Shown: positions 53,994 through 62,692 of the stretch, piece by piece
How positions within the stretch are numbered: the first letter of the stretch is position 1
Layout of the letters: the number at the start of each line of letters is the position of its first letter
Source: Ciceribacter sichuanensis
Lineage (GTDB): Bacteria; Pseudomonadota; Alphaproteobacteria; Rhizobiales; Rhizobiaceae
Direction: 5' to 3'
DNA: 64,000 nt
NCBI RefSeq assembly: GCF_024055605.1
Contig: NZ_JAMXLX010000006.1
Span: forward strand, 248,001-312,000
Made by a program: the position numbers and the translations under genes
Notes under the pieces: model-generated
Told to the model about the DNA's origin: nothing
The model's database searches: none
Seen by the model: the letters and a program-made list of their open reading frames with translations, nothing else

Positions 53994-55319
53994 ATGCCCG
54001 CACCCCTGCGCCACATCGAAACGACAGAGACCTTGCCGGCTTCCGCCGATGCCGTGGTGATCGGCGGCGGCATCGTCGGGGTATTCGCGGCATATTATCT
54101 GGCGAAGCGCGGCATGAAGGTGGCGCTCATCGAAAAAGGCAGGATCGGCGCCGAGCAATCGAGCCGCAACTGGGGCTGGTGCCGCCAGCAGAACCGCGAC
54201 GCCCGCGAACTGCCGATGGCGACGAAGAGCCTCGATCTCTGGGAGCGCTTCGCGACCGATAGCGGCGAGGACACCGGCTTTCGCCGCTGTGGCCTCTTCT
54301 ATCTCAGCAATGACGAGGCCGAGCTGGCGGGTTGGGCGCGCTGGCGCGATTTCGCCCGCACCGTCGGCGTCACCACCCATATGCTGGATAGCGCAGAGGC
54401 GAGCGAACGCGGCCGCGCCACCGGCCGCATCTGGAAGGGCGGCGTCTTCTCGCCGACGGACGGCATTGCCGATCCGGCCAATGCCGCACCCGCCGTCGCC
54501 CGCGCGATCATGGCGCTCGGCGGTTCGGTGCACCAGATGTGCGCGGCGCGCGGCATCGAGACCGAGGGCGGACGCCTTTCCGCCGTCGTCACCGAAAAGG
54601 GCACGATCCGGACAAAGCTGGCGGTGATGGCCGGCGGCGCATGGGCCTCTTCCTTTTGCCGGCAGTTTGGCGTGCGTTTTCCGCAGGCGTCGGTCCGCTC
54701 GTCCATCCTGTCGGTTTCGGCCGGAGCCGAGGGGCTTCCCGATGCCCTGCACACCGCCACAGTCTCCGTCACGCGCCGTGGCGATGGCGGTTATACGCTG
54801 GCGATCAGCGGCCGCGGTCGCATCGACCCGACCGCCCAGCAACTGCGCTTCTCCCGGCAATTCGTGCCGATGTTTCTGCACCGCTGGAAAAGTCTGTCGC
54901 CGGGCGGTCTGGAGGGTATTCGCTCCGGGCATGAAAGCCTGACGCGCTGGCGTCTCGATGAGGAGACCCCGATGGAGCGCATGCGCATCCTCGATCCGGC
55001 AACCGACGCATCCACCATCCGGCTCACGCATGAGCGGGCGCTCGATCTGCTTCCCGAACTGCGTAAGACGACGATAACGGCGGCATGGGCCGGTTATATC
55101 GACAGCACGCCGGATGGCGTTCCGGCCATCGGCGAACTTTCCGAAGTGCCGGGCTTCATTCTGGCCGCAGGCTTCAGCGGCCACGGCTTCGGCATCGGCC
55201 CGGGCGCTGGCCATCTCATCGCCGACATCGTCACCGGCGAAGAGCCGCTTGTCGATCCGAAGCCCTATCACCCGGATCGCCTGCACGCATCCGTCTGGGG
55301 CAAGGTCGCCAATTTCTGA
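53994..55319 (+). CDS. FAD-dependent amino acid/amine oxidase, paralogue of 22069-23397
   Basis: A 441-residue DAO-fold flavoenzyme with ADAVVIGGGIVGVFAAYYLA (FAD motif), the segment GAEQSSRNWGWCRQQNRDAR shared with the protein at 22069, and the C-terminal GFSGHGFGIGPGAGHLIADI motif. It is not in an operon. The adjacent Lrp gene at 53279 probably controls it through the 238-base divergent region. Substrate unknown. Confidence 0.9.
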   Translation: MPAPLRHIETTETLPASADAVVIGGGIVGVFAAYYLAKRGMKVALIEKGRIGAEQSSRNWGWCRQQNRDARELPMATKSLDLWERFATDSGEDTGFRRCGLFYLSNDEAELAGWARWRDFARTVGVTTHMLDSAEASERGRATGRIWKGGVFSPTDGIADPANAAPAVARAIMALGGSVHQMCAARGIETEGGRLSAVVTEKGTIRTKLAVMAGGAWASSFCRQFGVRFPQASVRSSILSVSAGAEGLPDALHTATVSVTRRGDGGYTLAISGRGRIDPTAQQLRFSRQFVPMFLHRWKSLSPGGLEGIRSGHESLTRWRLDEETPMERMRILDPATDASTIRLTHERALDLLPELRKTTITAAWAGYIDSTPDGVPAIGELSEVPGFILAAGFSGHGFGIGPGAGHLIADIVTGEEPLVDPKPYHPDRLHASVWGKVANF

Positions 55320-55419
55320 CTCACAGGGTACGCCGCCCAATAGAGGCCGCATCCGGCAGCCCCTCTACGCCCGAGCGAAATGCGCCAGGGCGTAGGTACC
55401 TCGATCCGAACGCAGATCT

Positions 55420-56349
55420 TCAGGCGGCAACCTTCTCCGCTTCGCGCACGGCGAGATCCGCCATGGCAAGTGCTGCTTCCCGCGTCTTTGCGGCGGCGAT
55501 GAAGCGGCCGTTGTGACAGAAGCTTGCGCCTTCGACGCCGCTTGCCTGTTCAAGGGCGCTGCCGGTCAGTCCTGCCCATGCGGCGGGAAGGTCGGCGCGC
55601 TGTTCGAACCCTTCTTCCCCCCGGCGAATACCGGTCACGCACCAGTCCGTATCGCGCGGATGGACCACGAACAGCAACTGGTCCGCGCCCGCCTTCACGA
55701 CGGCCGATCGGAACGGCATGCCCATTGGCAGCTCAAGCACCCTGCCCTGCCCCGAGGCGGCAATGGCGCTCAAGACCAGCGCTTCGGCGCGAAGCTTGGC
55801 ATTCAGCCCGCTGATCCTTGCCTCGATGAAGCTGCGGGCGATGGCGATTGCGGCATGAAACGCGCGTTCGGTCGCCTCAGGGTCCCGCTCGTCGAAGGGC
55901 GGCTTCAGGGTTTCGATGAGTGACGGCAGCGTCAGGCCGGCCAGTGCACCGGCGCTGGCGGGACTGAGCGCGCCATTGTCCACCAGATCCACCGGCAGCA
56001 CGAAGCCTGCATCGAACGAGGTGTGCACGGTTTCGATGAAGCCATCGGGCACCGAGAGAGCGGCCAGATAATCCCGTCCGAAATGCTTCCAGATCAGGCC
56101 GAACGAACTGAAGGGCTGGCCATCGTCGCGCAACGGCGCCCCGCGCTGGTGATGATCGAAGATCCTCGCCTCGGCGTCATAAAAGCCGCCGACATCATAA
56201 ACGATCCTGTCGGGGCCGGCCTTGATCCATTCCGGCGCCCTGCTCCGCACCAGCTTCGCCTGAGGAAAAAGTCGCGTGAGGACAACGCTGGACAACACTT
56301 CGTCGGCATGGAAGCCGCCGGAATGCGTAACGAGGAAATCGGGTGCCAT
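55420..56349 (-). CDS. MYG1-family protein (DHH-like nuclease/metal-dependent hydrolase)
   Basis: A 309-residue protein. THSGGFHADEVLSSVVLTRL at residues 8-27, VYDVGG at about 50, FDHHQRGAP at about 64-72 and VDLVDNGALSP near 122 carry the metal-binding His and Asp of the MYG1 family (UPF0160), related to DHH phosphoesterases. Eukaryotic MYG1 is an exonuclease; bacterial function is undetermined. It is convergent with the FAD oxidase gene; a weak 8-bp hairpin lies between (55365-55395). Confidence 0.88.
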   Translation of the reverse strand: MAPDFLVTHSGGFHADEVLSSVVLTRLFPQAKLVRSRAPEWIKAGPDRIVYDVGGFYDAEARIFDHHQRGAPLRDDGQPFSSFGLIWKHFGRDYLAALSVPDGFIETVHTSFDAGFVLPVDLVDNGALSPASAGALAGLTLPSLIETLKPPFDERDPEATERAFHAAIAIARSFIEARISGLNAKLRAEALVLSAIAASGQGRVLELPMGMPFRSAVVKAGADQLLFVVHPRDTDWCVTGIRRGEEGFEQRADLPAAWAGLTGSALEQASGVEGASFCHNGRFIAAAKTREAALAMADLAVREAEKVAA

Positions 56350-56633
56350 GCGGGAATTTGCGCCTTTGTTGTTCGCTGATCGTGCCGAACGGCAAATAGC
56401 CTAAACGGCCCCCGATCTCAAGCCGTGCCCGAGCTGCGCCAAGGCGCGCATTGCTCACTCAAATGGCTGATAAGACACGATTTTCTTCTCATGCATGCCA
56501 TCGGCGAATATCTGTCGAAATGCACGGCCGGGGCGCAAAGCGCCGCAAACTTGGAAAATGTCTTCAAAAAGAGAGCGGTTATGTGGAGAAAATCGCTTAA
56601 AAAACGCACCGCATGCAAATTATGAATAATGAC

Positions 56634-56652
56634 CGATAATGTTGCATTATCG
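56634..56652. promoter_or_regulatory. Short perfect palindrome in the 56350-56905 gap
   Basis: CGATAATG (56634-56641), TTG, CATTATCG (56645-56652) is a perfect 8-bp inverted repeat in an AT-rich part of a 556-base gap. It resembles a metalloregulator or repressor site but no gene start is adjacent: MYG1 begins 285 bases away and the next gene on either strand is farther. No gene is recognised in the gap; open frames at 56425-56625 and 56647-56853 lack any signature. Confidence 0.35.
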
Positions 56653-56785
56653 ACCATTGTTCTCCTTATACAGAGATCCGGCATGAACCACCGGCAAAAC
56701 GGCCTCTCGCGTCGAGCAGAAGTCAAGTCTGATCGGAACCACCTGCTTGCATATCTCTACGGCCTTCAGGTGGTCCACAAAGCAT

Positions 56786-56817
56786 AAAGGTAGCCAGGAA
56801 TGATCCTGGCTACCTTT
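56786..56817 (-). terminator. Terminator-like hairpin downstream of the arylsulfatase gene
   Basis: AAAGGTAGCCAGGA (56786-56799), ATGA, TCCTGGCTACCTTT (56804-56817) form a perfect 14-bp stem 88 bases past the sulfatase stop. On the minus strand TTT then ATGCTTTG follows. It is nearly symmetric, so it could also end a plus-strand transcript. Confidence 0.65.
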
Positions 56818-56905
56818 CTCAATCTTGAATTCCCGATAGGCCCTTCCCGGCAATCACCATACAGGTGGGCTCGTGAACGCCGCCGGAAAGCAATTTCTTT
56901 CAGGC

Positions 56906-59287
56906 CTATTGCCGTGCCATAGCGAGTTGAATGGCCATGACCGGATCCACCTTGTGTTCCGCATTCTCGGCTGCGTCGTCAATGGCGAGTTGGAGGCCCT
57001 TGATCTTGCCGTTGAAACGGTTGTCCCGCGAGCCATAGTCCGGCGAGACCGGCGCACCGGAATCCTCTCCGACATCAAGACCATCATCGGCTGAGAAGAT
57101 CATGGCCAATGTTGCCCCGACATCGCCTTCGCCCACCTTCTCACCGTCGGTGTAGAGCGTGACCTTGCCTCCCTTGCCCAGACCGCCTCCGGCATAGGCA
57201 AACTCCATGCGCACCTGATGTGCGCCTTCTGGGAGCGGGCTTGTTGCCTCCACAATGAAGTGTTTGAAGCCGCCCCAGTTGTAGCAATAGGTGAGCTTGC
57301 CCTCCTTTGCGTAGAGACTCCAGCCACCGATATTGGCCCCCTGCGAAATGATGACGCCCTTGGCGCCTCCTGCCGGCACTTCGATCTGGGCCGTGACGGA
57401 GTGGGACTTGTTCTTGAGGTTCAGAACGCAGTTTTCCGACAGACGCCCCATCCCCCCGAAAAGAAGCTGGCTCTTCCCCTTGATAAGCACCGGTCGCCCG
57501 GCCGTATCAGGATTGATCTTCTCGGCCATGCGGTCGTCGAGCGGCAACACCTTGTAGCGCGTGGCCTCGATCAGCCAGAGGCGCTGCAGTTCGTGCAGCT
57601 TCTGCGGGTTTTCCTTGGAGAGATCATGTGCCTGGCTCCAGTCCTTGCTGGTGTCGTAGAGTTCCCAGACATCATCGTCAAACGCGGGAAGTTTCTGGTC
57701 CAACGGAGCCCAGGGTGTCTTGTGATGGGTCACCGCTGTCCAGCCCTTGTGATAGAGGCCGCGATTGCCAAACATTTCGAAATACTGGGTTTCGTGCCGT
57801 TCCGCTGCCTTGGCGTCGTTGAACGCGTAGAGCATGCTGATGCCTTCGATCGGATCCTGCTGGATACCATTGACGGAGACGGGCTCCGGAATCCCGGCAG
57901 CTTCAAGAATCGTCGGAGCCACGTCGATGACATGGCTGAACTGAGCGCGAACCTCGCCTTTGGCCTTAATGCCCTTCGGCCAGTGGACGATCGTTCCATT
58001 CCGGGTTCCGCCAAAGTGTGACGCAACCTGCTTGGTCCATTGATAAGGCGTGTTCATCGCATGCGCCCAACCGACGGCAAAGTGATTGTAGGATTCGGGA
58101 CCACCAAGCTGGTCGAGCTTCGACGTGAGGTATTCGGGCGTCTCCATGGCCTGTTGCAGACCATTGAAGTAGCTCATCTCGTTGAAGCAGCCATTGATCG
58201 AGCCTTCGGCCGAGGCGCCATTGTCGCCGATGATGTAATAGACGAGCGTATTGTCGAGGACGCCCAGCTTGGCGAGGCCCTCGATGATTCGGCCCACATG
58301 ATGGTCCGTGTATTCCATGAAGCCCGCATAGACCTCCATCTGGCGCCGCAGAACTGGCCTGAATGCTTCGGGCATATCCTCCCAGGCCGGAATCTCGTCA
58401 TGGCGCTGGGTCAAATCAGCGTCGGTCGGGATGACGCCAAGTGCCTTCTGCCGGGCGATGGTTTCCTCGCGCAGCTTGTCCCAGCCCTGATCAAACTTGC
58501 CTTTGTATTTGTCGGCCCACTCCTTGGGCACATGGTGCGGAGCGTGGGTGGCGCCGGGCGCGAAATAGACGAAGAACGGCTTATCGGGGGCGAGGAACTT
58601 CTGTTGGGCGATCCAGTCTATGGCCTTGTCGGTCATGTCCTCGACCAGATGATAACCCTCTTCAGGCGTCTTCTTCGCTTCGACAGGTGTAGTTCCCTCA
58701 TAAAGTGTGGGATACCATTGGTTGGCCTCTCCGCCGATGAAGCCGTAGAAATACTCGAAGCCGCCGCCGCCCGTGGGCCAGGCGTTGAAGGGACCGGTTG
58801 GGCTGGTCTGCCAGACCGGCACCTCGTGGCACTTGCCGAATTGAGCGGTGTTGTAGCCGTTTAGTTTCAGGGTCTGCGCCAGCGGCGACATGGAATTCGG
58901 CAGCACGGAGCAATAGCCCGGCGCGCCGGTGGCAATTTCGGTTATGCCGCCCATGCCCGCGGAATGGTGGTTACGGCCGGTCAGAAGCGCTTGCCGCGTC
59001 GGCGAGCAGAGCGCCGTGGTGTGGAAGCGGTTGAACTTCAGCCCATCGGCAGCCAGCTTCTCGGCTGTCGGCGTCTGGCAGGGGCCACCAAAGGCGCTGG
59101 ACGAGCCGAACCCGGCATCATCGATCAGGATGACCAGTACGTTCGGCGCACCTTCAGGCGGGCGCAACTCATCAATGGGCGGAAACTTGCTATCCGGATC
59201 CTTCGCATCATACGCAGTGAACCGGGTGCGCGCGGTGTTCTGCATGGGAAGATGCGTGCGAGGTCTCTTGTCGTTGCTGGGCGTCAT
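56906..59287 (-). CDS. Arylsulfatase, Cys-type, with long C-terminal domain
   Basis: A 793-residue sulfatase. Metal-site Asp56-Asp57 (ILIDDAG), the formylglycine motif CSPTR with Cys94 and the following LLTGRNHHSAGMG are in place, as are HAPHHVP and DNGASAEG later. After about residue 600 a concanavalin-like beta domain follows (VLNLKNKSHSVTAQIEVPAG; GKVTLYTDGEKVGEG). No signal peptide is seen, so the enzyme is probably cytoplasmic, like Pseudomonas AtsA. GGAGGA lies upstream of the start. Its Cys must be matured; the radical-SAM maturase at 60299 is the likely partner. Confidence 0.93.
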   Translation of the reverse strand: MTPSNDKRPRTHLPMQNTARTRFTAYDAKDPDSKFPPIDELRPPEGAPNVLVILIDDAGFGSSSAFGGPCQTPTAEKLAADGLKFNRFHTTALCSPTRQALLTGRNHHSAGMGGITEIATGAPGYCSVLPNSMSPLAQTLKLNGYNTAQFGKCHEVPVWQTSPTGPFNAWPTGGGGFEYFYGFIGGEANQWYPTLYEGTTPVEAKKTPEEGYHLVEDMTDKAIDWIAQQKFLAPDKPFFVYFAPGATHAPHHVPKEWADKYKGKFDQGWDKLREETIARQKALGVIPTDADLTQRHDEIPAWEDMPEAFRPVLRRQMEVYAGFMEYTDHHVGRIIEGLAKLGVLDNTLVYYIIGDNGASAEGSINGCFNEMSYFNGLQQAMETPEYLTSKLDQLGGPESYNHFAVGWAHAMNTPYQWTKQVASHFGGTRNGTIVHWPKGIKAKGEVRAQFSHVIDVAPTILEAAGIPEPVSVNGIQQDPIEGISMLYAFNDAKAAERHETQYFEMFGNRGLYHKGWTAVTHHKTPWAPLDQKLPAFDDDVWELYDTSKDWSQAHDLSKENPQKLHELQRLWLIEATRYKVLPLDDRMAEKINPDTAGRPVLIKGKSQLLFGGMGRLSENCVLNLKNKSHSVTAQIEVPAGGAKGVIISQGANIGGWSLYAKEGKLTYCYNWGGFKHFIVEATSPLPEGAHQVRMEFAYAGGGLGKGGKVTLYTDGEKVGEGDVGATLAMIFSADDGLDVGEDSGAPVSPDYGSRDNRFNGKIKGLQLAIDDAAENAEHKVDPVMAIQLAMARQ

Positions 59288-59537
59288 CGAGATATTCCTC
59301 CATAGTAGTATAATATTTGCTTTGGGTACCTACGGCGAATTGTTCGCCCCTCCTTTGCACCTGCCTGTCTTGCAAAGGCTCAGGCAACGAATAAGTGCCG
59401 GTCCTGTGAATGGCAGGGGACTTGACCCGAGCGGGCCCGAAAGTGTGGCGATGAATGTGCATGCTGGCGCAGTCGTGTATGCACTTTTTAAGCTCCACCC
59501 TTGCTTGCTATCGCAAGCTGGTGGTGATCGGCACTGC

Positions 59538-59553
59538 TGTGAATTGCATCACA
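59538..59553. promoter_or_regulatory. Perfect CRP-type palindrome
   Basis: TGTGA-ATTGCA-TCACA is an exact match to the CRP consensus TGTGA-N6-TCACA. It lies in the 436-base AT-rich divergent region (59288-59723), centred 91 bases upstream of the predicted plus-strand start near 59636 and 258 bases upstream of the sulfatase start. A CRP/Clr-like regulator is the likely reader. Confidence 0.65.
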
Positions 59554-59587
59554 TTTCTGAATGTTCGCATATATTCATATGGCCGCA

Positions 59588-59630
59588 TTGATTGACATCA
59601 ATTCAACAACTTTGAGTTTATGTCTATTAT
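59588..59630 (+). promoter_or_regulatory. FNR/FixK-type box with matching -10 element
   Basis: TTGAT-TGAC-ATCAA (59588-59601) is an exact FNR/FixK consensus, TTGAT-N4-ATCAA. A -10 element TATTAT lies at 59625-59630, giving a predicted start near 59636-59637, so the box centre (59594.5) is at about -41.5, the class II activator position. The transcript would lead into the DUF202 gene and the sulfatase maturase. Confidence 0.7.
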
Positions 59631-59723
59631 CATAATATATGAAGGAGTGACCGAAGGTAGGAATTCAATTCAGTGGCCTTTGTGGTAGCGGTTAGGTGTT
59701 GTCGCCAGGGAAAACTGAACACA

Positions 59724-60167
59724 ATGGCAGATACAAGCAGCGATAGCGCACCGAGCCGCTTCGAAGTGAGGACGACGGCGGAGAGCCATTTTTCATGGCT
59801 GCGTACGCGAATGAGCCTTGAGCGCACTCTGATGTCATGGGTACGCACTGCGATCTCATTGATCGGCTTTGGGTTTACCATCGTCCAGTTTTTCGACCGG
59901 TTGCAGCAATTGCCCGGCATCAAGCCCGCCCTCTTTCCGGATGCGGCGTGGTACCTGGGCTTGGCATTGATCTTCTGCGGCGTTCTGGCACTTATCATTG
60001 CCATCAAGCAGTACCAGTGGGGCTTGCGCTACCTCTGGAGTGAGAATTTTTCCGCCTTGGCGGGCGCGACGAAGATGGGGATGCAATCCTCGGCATTGGC
60101 CGTCGCAATCGTCTTGGCCGCCATCGGTACGATTGCATTCGTGACGGTTCTGCTGCGTCTCGTGTAG
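59724..60167 (+). CDS. DUF202 (YidH-like) membrane protein
   Basis: A 147-residue protein from MADTSSDSAPSRFEVRTTAE (ATG 59724). RTRMSLERTLMSWVRTAISL is the DUF202 signature; three hydrophobic segments follow (ISLIGFGFTIVQFF, WYLGLALIFCGVLALIIAI, SALAVAIVLAAIGTIAFVTV). Function unknown. It is the first gene after the FNR/CRP-type promoter region and precedes the sulfatase maturase. Confidence 0.88.
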   Translation: MADTSSDSAPSRFEVRTTAESHFSWLRTRMSLERTLMSWVRTAISLIGFGFTIVQFFDRLQQLPGIKPALFPDAAWYLGLALIFCGVLALIIAIKQYQWGLRYLWSENFSALAGATKMGMQSSALAVAIVLAAIGTIAFVTVLLRLV

Positions 60168-60298
60168 GCCGCCGGTGCAACCTTCTTTCATGCAAGGCGA
60201 TAACGCCTGAAAGCTAGCTTCAGAGTAATCCGGTCTGCCATCGGTTGACAGGCAGGGTATTTCCGTTCGATCTTCCTACCTCAATGGTTGCAAAAATC

Positions 60299-61531
60299 AT
60301 GACTGAAGTAACGCTCGCTTACCATCTTCTTGCCAAGCCGACTGGAGCGACTTGCAATCTGGACTGCAAATACTGTTTCTTCCTGTCAAAGGACAGCCTC
60401 TATCCGAACGAGAAGACCCGCATGTCGGACGAGGTTCTGGAACTCTACATCCAGCAACGCCTTTCCCAGCATGACGAACCGGAGATCAGCATTGCCTGGC
60501 AAGGTGGCGAGCCGACCATCATGGGCCTCGACTTTTTCAAAAGATCTATCGAATTTGTCGACCGGCATCGCAAGCCGGGACAAGAGATCCTGTACACAAT
60601 CCAGACCAACGGTTTGCTGCTCGATGACGAGTGGTGCGCCTTTTTCAAGAAGCACAACTTTCTGGTTGGACTCAGCATCGATGGTCCGCGCGACATGCAT
60701 GATGCGTACCGTGTCGACAAGCGCGGCGGCGGCTCTTTCGACCTCGTCATGCGCGCGTGGAAGGCCTTGCGGCGGCATCAGGTCGATTTCAACATACTTT
60801 GCACCGTCCATGCCGCCAACGCGGACCATCCGCTCGACGTCTACCGGTTCTTTCGCGATGAACTGAAAGCACAATTCATACAGTTCATTCCGATCGTCGA
60901 GCGCGCCACGCCGGAACTCCTGCCGGTTGCCAACAATGGATGGGGCGAGCGGCCCGGCGGTGAGCGCCCGCTTTACCTGCAGCGTGGCAGTCTGGTCACG
61001 GAACGCTCTGTCGGGGCAGAGCAGTTCGGACGCTTTCTTTGCGCGATTTTTGACGAATGGATAAAGCGGGACGTTGGTGAGGTTTTCGTGCAGACCTTCG
61101 ATGTGGCGCTGGGAAGCTGGGTCGGGCAGCACAATCTGTGCATTTTCTCGCCCACATGCGGCGGTGCGCTCGCGCTTGAGCACAATGGCGACGTCTATTC
61201 CTGCGATCACTATGTCGAGCCGGATTACCTGCTGGGCAACATCAAGGAGACGCCCATGCTGGAGTTGGTGGCATCCGACAAGCAACGCCAATTCGGCCAG
61301 CACAAGTATGACAGCCTTCCCCGATATTGTCGTGAATGCGAGGTGTTGTTCGCCTGTTATGGCGAATGCCCGCGGAACCGCTTTATCATGACGCCGGATG
61401 GCGAGCCGGGTCTGAACTATCTATGCGCCGGCTACAAGCAGTTCTTCACGCATATAAATGCGCCCATGAAGACAATGGCGACACTCCTGAAGCAGGGTCG
61501 CTACGCCGATGAAATCATGCGGATGCAATGA
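60299..61531 (+). CDS. Radical-SAM sulfatase-maturating enzyme (anSME type)
   Basis: A 410-residue protein from MTEVTLAYHLLAKPTGATCN (ATG 60299; ATG 60284 and TTG 60245 are alternatives, none with a clear ribosome site). The radical-SAM cluster motif is CNLDCKYC (Cys19, 23, 26). Then IAWQGGEPTIMGLDFFKRSI, and two C-terminal cysteine sets (CIFSPTCGGALALEHNGDVY then SCDHY; CRECEVLFACYGECPRNRF) form the SPASM auxiliary clusters. anSME enzymes convert the sulfatase Cys to formylglycine without oxygen. The partner is the sulfatase at 56906. Confidence 0.93.
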   Translation: MTEVTLAYHLLAKPTGATCNLDCKYCFFLSKDSLYPNEKTRMSDEVLELYIQQRLSQHDEPEISIAWQGGEPTIMGLDFFKRSIEFVDRHRKPGQEILYTIQTNGLLLDDEWCAFFKKHNFLVGLSIDGPRDMHDAYRVDKRGGGSFDLVMRAWKALRRHQVDFNILCTVHAANADHPLDVYRFFRDELKAQFIQFIPIVERATPELLPVANNGWGERPGGERPLYLQRGSLVTERSVGAEQFGRFLCAIFDEWIKRDVGEVFVQTFDVALGSWVGQHNLCIFSPTCGGALALEHNGDVYSCDHYVEPDYLLGNIKETPMLELVASDKQRQFGQHKYDSLPRYCRECEVLFACYGECPRNRFIMTPDGEPGLNYLCAGYKQFFTHINAPMKTMATLLKQGRYADEIMRMQ

Positions 61532-61561
61532 TGATGATCGCGACGTAGAAAAGGAGCGCCG

Positions 61562-61930
61562 ATGGACCTCGTGCGCGAATGGATTTCACTGGCAGCCGTG
61601 TGCATTGAAGCATTGGCTGTGCTTATCATGGTGGTCTTCATCGCCGTTGTCACCGCCCGCTGGCTGCTTCACAGCGCCCGGGCAGTCGAAGGGGCTTACG
61701 AGCGCTACAGAACAGCGGTGGGAAGGTCACTTCTGATCGGGCTCGAACTTCTGGTCGCTGCAGACATCATACGCACCGTCGCTCTGGACGCGTCCTTGAA
61801 CAACATCATGACCCTCGGCGCCCTGGTTCTGGTCAGGACCTTCCTCGGGTGGACACTGACCGTCGAGGTGGAGGGCCGTTGGCCATGGCAAAAGCCAGGA
61901 ACGAGGAGTGAGAAAATTGGAAAGAGTTGA
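61562..61930 (+). CDS. DUF1622 membrane protein
   Basis: A 122-residue protein from MDLVREWISLAAVCIEALAV (ATG 61562, AGGAG upstream). Hydrophobic segments at about 10-33 and 56-70, the YRTAVGRSLLIGLELLVAAD core and the IIRTVALD then LVLVRTFLGWTLTVEVEGRW segment are DUF1622 features. It starts 31 bases after the maturase. Function unknown. Confidence 0.85.
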   Translation: MDLVREWISLAAVCIEALAVLIMVVFIAVVTARWLLHSARAVEGAYERYRTAVGRSLLIGLELLVAADIIRTVALDASLNNIMTLGALVLVRTFLGWTLTVEVEGRWPWQKPGTRSEKIGKS

Positions 61931-62001
61931 GAAAACCCGTTCCTGGACGTGATCGCCATCTACGGCTGCGCGCGGGGTGGGGCAGCAACGGGAGGATTGA
62001 T

Positions 62002-62370
62002 ATGGGTGACCACTTGAGTTTTATCGATGGCTTGCTGGCCCGAATTGACGGTCCCATGAGCCTGCGTTTGCTCCTGCAGCCGCTCATGGCGCTGTTCTTC
62101 GCTTATGACGATGGCAGGAGGGACGCGCGTGAGGGGCGGGCTCCTTATTTCTGGGCATTGTTCACCGATGCGGAGCACCGGCGCGACATGTTGCAGAGTG
62201 GCTGGAAGTCGATCGGCAAGGTCTTCATCATCGCCGTCATCCTCGACCTGATCTTCCAATACATCGTCTTCCACGATTTTCGCCCCGTCGGCGCGCTGGT
62301 TGCCGGAACTGTTCTGGCGATCATTCCCTATACCTTGCTTCGCGGACCTGTGAACCGGCTCAGTCGTTAG
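62002..62370 (+). CDS. Unassigned small membrane protein of the sulfatase module
   Basis: A 122-residue protein from MGDHLSFIDGLLARIDGPMS (ATG 62002, GGGAGGA upstream). Two main hydrophobic segments (VFIIAVILDLIFQYIVFHDF, GALVAGTVLAIIPYTLLRGP) and an acidic/basic loop with EGRAPYFWALFTDAEHRRDM. I do not recognise the family. It is 72 bases after the DUF1622 gene in the same direction. Confidence 0.8.
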   Translation: MGDHLSFIDGLLARIDGPMSLRLLLQPLMALFFAYDDGRRDAREGRAPYFWALFTDAEHRRDMLQSGWKSIGKVFIIAVILDLIFQYIVFHDFRPVGALVAGTVLAIIPYTLLRGPVNRLSR

Positions 62371-62610
62371 AGGCAATCGCATGCACCACATCCGCACCGT
62401 CGCTCTTTCCGACCCATCGGCGATACTGCCGCCAAACGAGGTTGTGGCGTCGTTGGGATCATGCCGTGATGCTGTGCGCTCCAGGGTCACTCGGTCCCTG
62501 GAGATAAAAGTGTCCGTGGGCGAAAGCCAAGGCCGGCTCGCGACCGTATCTCCCGTCCCTGATCTGCTGCGCGCTTTTCTACTTCATGATGCGGGAGGGT
62601 TCGGCATGCT

Positions 62611-62624
62611 ACTAAGGGGTTAGT
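62611..62624 (+). promoter_or_regulatory. Inverted repeat upstream of the DUF2092 gene
   Basis: ACTAA-GGGG-TTAGT is a perfect 5-bp inverted repeat about 40 bases ahead of a possible -10 (TGATAG, 62645-62650). It could be an activator or response-regulator site. The 322-base gap (62371-62692) otherwise holds a doubtful 80-codon frame at 62381-62623 without signature. Confidence 0.3.
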
Positions 62625-62692
62625 ATTCTGCCGATGCACTCATGTGATAGGCATTACTTAATGAGAAAGCTAAATTCTGGTGGGGAGAAATA

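Noticed and set aside
56647..56853. 68-codon minus-strand frame in the gap near 56.7 kb
   Set aside because: No ribosome site and no recognisable domain; it covers the terminator-like hairpin.
62381..62623. 80-codon plus-strand frame ahead of DUF2092
   Set aside because: Weak ribosome site, no signature and it contains the inverted repeat at 62611; possible but unsupported.
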